NCBI RefSeq assembly: GCF_003234655.2
Contig: NZ_CP126271.1
Location: forward strand, 2,418,001-2,482,000
From: Curtobacterium sp. MCLR17_007
Lineage (GTDB): Bacteria; Actinomycetota; Actinomycetes; Actinomycetales; Microbacteriaceae
DNA length: 64,000 bases
Direction: 5' to 3'
A model generated the notes under the pieces. The model was not told the DNA's origin and ran no database searches. It saw only the letters and a list, made by a program, of their open reading frames with translations. This document shows positions 60,183 through 64,000 of this stretch, in pieces (the first letter of the stretch is position 1; the number at the start of each line of letters is the position of its first letter). The position numbers were made by a program, and so were the translations under genes.

Positions 60183-61442
60183 CTAAGCGCTCGGCACGAG
60201 TCGAGCCACGGCCTCCATGTGGTGCGTGTGCGGGAACAGGTCGAAGGCCCGGAGTGCCTCGAGCCGGTAGCCGAGGTCGGCGAAGGTGGCGACGTCGCGG
60301 GCGAGTGCGACGGGGTCGCAGGCGACGTACACGACCTGCTCCGGCTGGAGAGCGGCGACCTGCACGACGACCTCGCGCCCGGCGCCGGCACGCGGCGGGT
60401 CGAGCACGATCGTGCCCGCGCGGTACCGCTGCCGCTCGGCCGGGGTCGCGGTGGACGTTGCGCGGGCGAGCCAGCGGTCGACCCGGGCGGTCTCGGCGCG
60501 CGCACCGATCCACTCGGCCAGGTTCTCCTGCGCGTGCTCGGTCGCCCGTACGGAGCTCTCGACGCTCGTGATCCGCGCCTTCGGACCGATGAGGTCGCCG
60601 AGGGCGGCAGCCAGCAGCCCGACCCCGCCGTACAGGTCGAGGTGGGTGCCCTCCGGGTCCAGCCGCCCGCGGTCGACCAGGTCCTGCACGGCCTCGGTGA
60701 GCACCGCCGCGGCCGCGTGGTGCACCTGCCAGAAGCCGGTGTCGTCGACCTGGAACGTGCGGTCGCCGACCGTCTCGGTGACGACCGTCGGTGCCTGGTC
60801 GTCGATCACGAGGCGCGCGCAGTCGGCGTCGCTCGGCGCGAGGACGTCGACGACCGAGGCACCCGGCATCGCGGCGCGCCCGAGCGGTGCGCTCTGCTGC
60901 ACCGCGGCGGTCGCCAGCGGCAGCGACGAGACGGGGACCACGTCGTGCGAGCGCGCGGCGAAGGGACCGGCGGTGCCGGCCTCGTCGACGTGCAACCGCA
61001 CGCGGGTGCGCCATCCGAGACCGTTCGCCGCGTCGTCGCCCGGCGCGGCCTCGACCACGACGTCGTGGCCGAGCACCTCGGCGAGGTCCATGTGGGCGAA
61101 CCGCGCGAACGAGTCGACGAGGACGTCGTGCTTGAGCGTGCGCTGGTGGTCCAGGGCGATGTGCCCGAACTCGGCGCCACCGGGACGGACGGCGGGGTCG
61201 CGGTCGAGCCCGGCCTCGGGCCAGACGTGGTCGACGCGGTGCTCGCTCGGGGTGATGACGCTGACCGTGTCCGCGCGCCAGAACGACTTCTTGCGGTCCT
61301 CGGTCACGCGCGCCACGACCCGCTCGCCGGGGATCGCGTCCGAGACGAACACCACGCGCCCCTCGTGTCGTGCCACCGAGATGCCGCCGTGCGCGATCCC
61401 GGTGACGTCGAGCTCGAGCAGCGTTCCGACCGATTCACCCAT
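60183..61442 (-). CDS. TRAM-domain class I SAM-dependent RNA methyltransferase (RumA/TrmA-like)
   Basis: 419 residues. The N-terminal TRAM domain (about 5-60) has LLELDVTGIAHGGISVARHEG and VVFVSDAIPGERVVARVTE. The methyltransferase domain has FWQVHHAAAAVLTEAV, LDLYGGVGLLAAALGDLIG (SAM loop), IVLDPPRAGAGREVV (catalytic DPPR) and VVYVACDPVALARDVATF with the nucleophilic Cys, and ends in DLFPHTHHMEAVARL. It probably makes 5-methyluridine in rRNA or tRNA. The four-Cys iron-sulfur motif of E. coli RumA is absent; only two cysteines are seen. It is divergent from maf with 14 bp between starts. Confidence 0.88.
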   Translation of the reverse strand: MGESVGTLLELDVTGIAHGGISVARHEGRVVFVSDAIPGERVVARVTEDRKKSFWRADTVSVITPSEHRVDHVWPEAGLDRDPAVRPGGAEFGHIALDHQRTLKHDVLVDSFARFAHMDLAEVLGHDVVVEAAPGDDAANGLGWRTRVRLHVDEAGTAGPFAARSHDVVPVSSLPLATAAVQQSAPLGRAAMPGASVVDVLAPSDADCARLVIDDQAPTVVTETVGDRTFQVDDTGFWQVHHAAAAVLTEAVQDLVDRGRLDPEGTHLDLYGGVGLLAAALGDLIGPKARITSVESSVRATEHAQENLAEWIGARAETARVDRWLARATSTATPAERQRYRAGTIVLDPPRAGAGREVVVQVAALQPEQVVYVACDPVALARDVATFADLGYRLEALRAFDLFPHTHHMEAVARLVPSA

Positions 61443-61444
61443 GG

Positions 61445-61450
61445 TTCGAT
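61445..61450 (+). promoter_or_regulatory. Leaderless -10-like box for maf
   Basis: TTCGAT, six bases (GGTCCC), ATG 61457. It lies across the start region of the divergent methyltransferase gene. Confidence 0.35.
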
Positions 61451-61456
61451 GGTCCC

Positions 61457-62236
61457 ATGCGTCTGTACCTCGCGAGTACCTCCCCCGCCCGACGAGCCCT
61501 GTTGGCGCAGTCCGGGATCGAGCCGGTGCTGGTGTCCCCGGGGGTCGACGAGGACGCCGCGGCCGCCGCCGAGACGGAGCGGCTCGGGCGCCCCCTGACC
61601 GGGCCGGAGCTCGTGTCCCTGCTCGCGGTCGCCAAGGCCGCCGCCGTCGCGGACGCCGCCGTCGCCGGGTCGCCCGTCGACGGCTTCGTGTTCGGCGGGG
61701 ACTCCGCGTTCGAGGTCGACGGGCGGCTGTACGGCAAGCCGCACGACCCGGCGGTCGCCCGGGAGCGCTGGCGCCAGATGCTCGCCGCCGGCGGCGGGAC
61801 GCTCTGGAGCGGGCACTGCGTCGTGGACCGGCGCCGGGGCCTGGACCCGGCCAGGGGACGGACGGGAGGCCCGTCACCGGCCCGCACCGAGCCTCCCGTC
61901 CGTCCCGGTGCCGGTCCGGGGGCGTGGGCCGGGTCGATCGGCGACGTCGCACCCGGCGGCTCCGCGCTCGTCGTCGACGGCGACCGCGTGATCGCGGTCG
62001 ACAGCGCGGTGCTCACCTTCGCCGACGACGTGTCCGCGGACGAGGTCGACGCGTACGTGGCGACCGGTGAACCGCTCGAGGTCGCCGGGGCCTTCACGAT
62101 CGACGGACGGGCCGCGGCGTACATCACCCGCATCGACGGCGCCCCGTCCGCCGTGGTCGGACTGTCCCTGCCGGTGCTCCGTTCGATGCTGCTGCGTGGC
62201 TTCGGCGTGGCCTGGCACGACCTGTGGGCACTGTAG
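61457..62236 (+). CDS. maf: Maf-like nucleotide pyrophosphatase with internal insertion
   Basis: 259 residues; typical Maf proteins are about 190-220. LYLASTSPARRALLAQSGIEP (3-23, the substrate SPARR motif), FVFGGDSAFEVDGRLYGKP (active-site Asp and Lys), RWRQMLAAGGGTLWSGH and, at the end, AGAFTIDGRAAAYITRIDG and GLSLPVLRSML. Maf enzymes hydrolyse dTTP/UTP or modified nucleotides. Between the strands CVVDRR and WAGSIGDV lies an extra Gly/Pro/Arg-rich segment (about residues 116-155), encoded in part by a palindrome identical in one arm to an intergenic terminator element. The reading frame is preserved, so the enzyme may still fold with a surface loop. Confidence 0.88.
   Translation: MRLYLASTSPARRALLAQSGIEPVLVSPGVDEDAAAAAETERLGRPLTGPELVSLLAVAKAAAVADAAVAGSPVDGFVFGGDSAFEVDGRLYGKPHDPAVARERWRQMLAAGGGTLWSGHCVVDRRRGLDPARGRTGGPSPARTEPPVRPGAGPGAWAGSIGDVAPGGSALVVDGDRVIAVDSAVLTFADDVSADEVDAYVATGEPLEVAGAFTIDGRAAAYITRIDGAPSAVVGLSLPVLRSMLLRGFGVAWHDLWAL
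61855..61906. repeat. Palindromic repeat inside the maf coding sequence
   Basis: Sixteen-base perfect arms GGGACGGACGGGAGGC and complement, 20-base loop. The left arm region 61859-61874 is identical to the first 16 bases of the intergenic palindrome at 7341. Confidence 0.88.
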
Positions 62237-62237
62237 A

Positions 62238-62272
62238 CATCCACACTGCTTCACGGTCGTTCTTTGTGGATG
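62238..62272. promoter_or_regulatory. Inverted repeat upstream of the carboxylase alpha gene
   Basis: CATCCACA and TGTGGATG, eight-base arms, 19-base spacer, ending 44 bases before the ATG at 62316. It begins two bases after the maf stop, so it could be a weak terminator or an operator. Confidence 0.4.
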
Positions 62273-62301
62273 CCGGTCAATTCCCGCTCCCGCAGCACGA
62301 A

Positions 62302-62307
62302 TACGCT
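62302..62307 (+). promoter_or_regulatory. -10-like box for the carboxylase alpha gene
   Basis: TACGCT eight bases before the ATG; no Shine-Dalgarno is visible, so initiation is probably leaderless or nearly so. Confidence 0.4.
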
Positions 62308-62315
62308 GACTTACC

Positions 62316-64000
62316 ATGCCCCGTATCAGCAAGGTCCTCATCGCGAACCGCGGCGAGATCGCCGTCCGCATCATCCGCGCGGCCCGCGATGCTGGCAAGG
62401 CCTCGGTCGCCGTCTACGCCGACCAGGACCGCGACGCCCTGCACGCACGCCTCGCTGACGAGGCCTACGCGCTGAACGGCACCACCAGCGCCGACACCTA
62501 CCTGGTGATCGACAAGATCATCTCCGTCGCACGACGGTCCGGCGCCGACGCCGTGCACCCCGGCTACGGCTTCCTGGCGGAGAACGCCGACTTCGCCCGC
62601 GCCGTCCTCGACGCCGGGCTGGTCTGGATCGGTCCGTCGCCCGAGTCCATCGAGCGCCTCGGCGACAAGGTCTCCGCCCGACACGTGGCCGAGAAGGTCG
62701 GTGCACCGCTCGCGCCCGGCACGATCGAGCCCGTGCAGGACGTGTCCGAGGTCATCGACTTCGTCGACCAGGTCGGGCTGCCCGTGGCGATCAAGGCCGC
62801 GTTCGGTGGGGGCGGTCGCGGGCTGAAGGTCGTCCGCTCGCGCGATGAGGTCGAGGCACAGTTCGAGTCCGCGACGCGCGAGGCGATCGCCGCGTTCGGC
62901 CGCGGCGAGTGCTTCGTCGAGAAGTACCTCGACAAGCCGCGCCACGTCGAGACGCAGTGCCTGGCGGACGAGCACGGCAACGTCGTCGTGGTCTCGACGC
63001 GCGACTGCTCGCTGCAGCGCCGCCACCAGAAGCTGGTCGAGGAGGCACCGGCGCCGTACCTCACCCCGGCGCAGGAGTCCCTGCTGTACGAGTCGTCGAA
63101 GGCGATCCTGCGCGAGGTCGGCTACGTCGGTGCCGGCACCTGCGAGTTCCTCATCGGCGCCGACGGCACCGTGTCGTTCCTCGAGGTGAACACCCGCCTG
63201 CAGGTCGAGCACTGCGTGTCCGAAGAGGTCACCGGCATCGACCTCGTGCGTGAGCAGTTCCGCATCGCCGAGGGCGGCACGCTCGACTACGACGACCCCG
63301 CGCCCCGTGGACACTCCTTCGAGTTCCGCATCAACGGCGAGGACGCCGGCCGCAACTTCTTCCCCGCGCCCGGCCCCGTGCACGTGTTCCACGCACCGTC
63401 CGGCCCGGGTGTCCGCGTCGACTCGGGTGTCGTGTCCGGTGACGTCGTGTCCGGCTCGTTCGACTCGATGCTCGCCAAGCTCGTCGTCACCGGTGCCACG
63501 CGTGCCGAGGCGCTCGAGCGGTCGCGGCGCGCACTCGCCGAGTTCGAGGTCGCGGGGCTGCCCACCGTCATCCCGTTCCACCGCGCCGTGGTGTCCGACC
63601 CGGCGTTCGCCACCGACGACGCGACGCCGTTCTCGGTGTACACGCAGTGGATCGAGACCGACTTCGTCAACGAGATCCCGGCGTGGAGCGGCTCCCCCGA
63701 GGAACTCCCGGTGCCCGCGTCGCGCGACACCGTCGTGGTCGAGGTCCAGGGCAAGCGCATCGAGGTCACCATGCCGTCGATCGTCGGCGGCGGCGCGGGC
63801 GCTGCGGCCGGTCGTCGTCCGGCCGGGCCCTCCGCTCCGCCGAAGCGCCGGTCGTCGGCGGTGCGCGGTGGGCTGACGTCGTCGGGCGCCGCGGTGACCT
63901 CGCCGATGCAGGCCACCGTGGTGAAGCTCGCGGTCGCCGAGGGTGACACCGTGGTGAAGGGCGACCTGCTCGTGGTGCTCGAGGCCATGAAGATGGAGCA
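62316..64000 (+). CDS. accA3: Acyl-CoA carboxylase alpha subunit: biotin carboxylase plus BCCP (3' end outside window)
   Basis: 561 complete codons are visible and the frame is open at the right edge. [20 protein letters not shown] (4-23) starts the biotin carboxylase domain; [27 protein letters not shown] (ATP loop), [19 protein letters not shown] and [18 protein letters not shown] follow. After an Ala/Gly/Arg-rich linker (about 490-525) comes the BCCP domain, with [14 protein letters not shown] and the biotin site EAMKM, Lys559, nine bases from the window end. With AccD and AccE it forms the acyl-CoA carboxylase; BirA attaches its biotin. Only a few dozen residues should be missing. Confidence 0.96.
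   Translation, partial: MPRISKVLIANRGEIAVRIIRAARDAGKASVAVYADQDRDALHARLADEAYALNGTTSADTYLVIDKIISVARRSGADAVHPGYGFLAENADFARAVLDAGLVWIGPSPESIERLGDKVSARHVAEKVGAPLAPGTIEPVQDVSEVIDFVDQVGLPVAIKAAFGGGGRGLKVVRSRDEVEAQFESATREAIAAFGRGECFVEKYLDKPRHVETQCLADEHGNVVVVSTRDCSLQRRHQKLVEEAPAPYLTPAQESLLYESSKAILREVGYVGAGTCEFLIGADGTVSFLEVNTRLQVEHCVSEEVTGIDLVREQFRIAEGGTLDYDDPAPRGHSFEFRINGEDAGRNFFPAPGPVHVFHAPSGPGVRVDSGVVSGDVVSGSFDSMLAKLVVTGATRAEALERSRRALAEFEVAGLPTVIPFHRAVVSDPAFATDDATPFSVYTQWIETDFVNEIPAWSGSPEELPVPASRDTVVVEVQGKRIEVTMPSIVGGGAGAAAGRRPAGPSAPPKRRSSAVRGGLTSSGAAVTSPMQATVVKLAVAEGDTVVKGDLLVVLEAMKME

Noticed and set aside
62238..62272. DnaA boxes or an origin of replication
   Set aside because: The TGTGGAT-like arms match the DnaA box only partly, there are just two, and no dnaA/dnaN genes are near.
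1..64000. tRNA, rRNA, transposase, integrase or attachment sites
   Set aside because: None could be recognised on either strand; the locus shows recombination signs but no mobile-element genes.

Overview
The window is one continuous stretch of very GC-rich actinobacterial chromosome. Several features point to Microbacteriaceae, probably a Curtobacterium-like organism (inference). These are the strong G/C bias at third codon positions, GTG starts with leaderless promoters, an accA3/accD/accE/birA/maf set, long shadow ORFs on both strands, and palindromic intergenic elements of the type GGACGGGAGGC...GCCTCCCGTCC. I see no rRNA, tRNA, transposase, integrase or CRISPR array.

Positions 1 to about 52,900 form a large surface-glycan locus. 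From left to right it holds: two O-antigen-ligase/polymerase-type proteins (the first cut by the window edge); several multi-spanning GT-C-like proteins; a polyprenol-phosphate sugar synthase, a second GT2 enzyme and a GtrA protein; two adjacent paralogous membrane proteins that share an 807-bp apparently identical block; a bifunctional GT2-GT4 transferase; a secreted repeat protein with its lipoprotein partner; a Wzm/Wzt ABC exporter followed by three glycosyltransferases; and the four dTDP-L-rhamnose genes split into rmlC-rmlA (minus) and rmlB-rmlD (plus). Further GT-C proteins and glycosyltransferases follow, then a GH25 lysozyme, purE/purK interrupted by a GH6 glycanase gene, a second GtrA module, a flippase-like protein with a polysaccharide pyruvyl transferase, and UDP-glucose dehydrogenase.

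Taken together, these genes could build a rhamnose-containing, probably uronic-acid- and pyruvate-bearing wall polysaccharide. Nucleotide sugars come from Rml and Ugd, chain assembly from the cytosolic GT2/GT4 enzymes, and export from Wzm/Wzt. Outer-face decoration would use polyprenyl-phosphate sugars (Ppm-like synthases, GtrA proteins and about ten GT-C-like proteins). Secreted glycan-active proteins are GH6, GH25 and the repeat protein. The GH6 enzyme and the repeat protein share a roughly 100-residue GWxxDPD repeat module.

From 52,900 to the end lies housekeeping: a PH-like membrane protein, birA, accD and accE, then a gene-poor 765-bp region with a 61-bp tandem array. After it come a histidine kinase, a degenerate partner and a LuxR-type response regulator, a TRAM/RumA-type RNA methyltransferase, maf (carrying an in-frame palindromic insertion) and the start of the biotin carboxylase/BCCP subunit gene, which runs off the right edge.

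Many starts fit a single leaderless pattern: a -10-like hexamer, exactly six bases, then the start codon.
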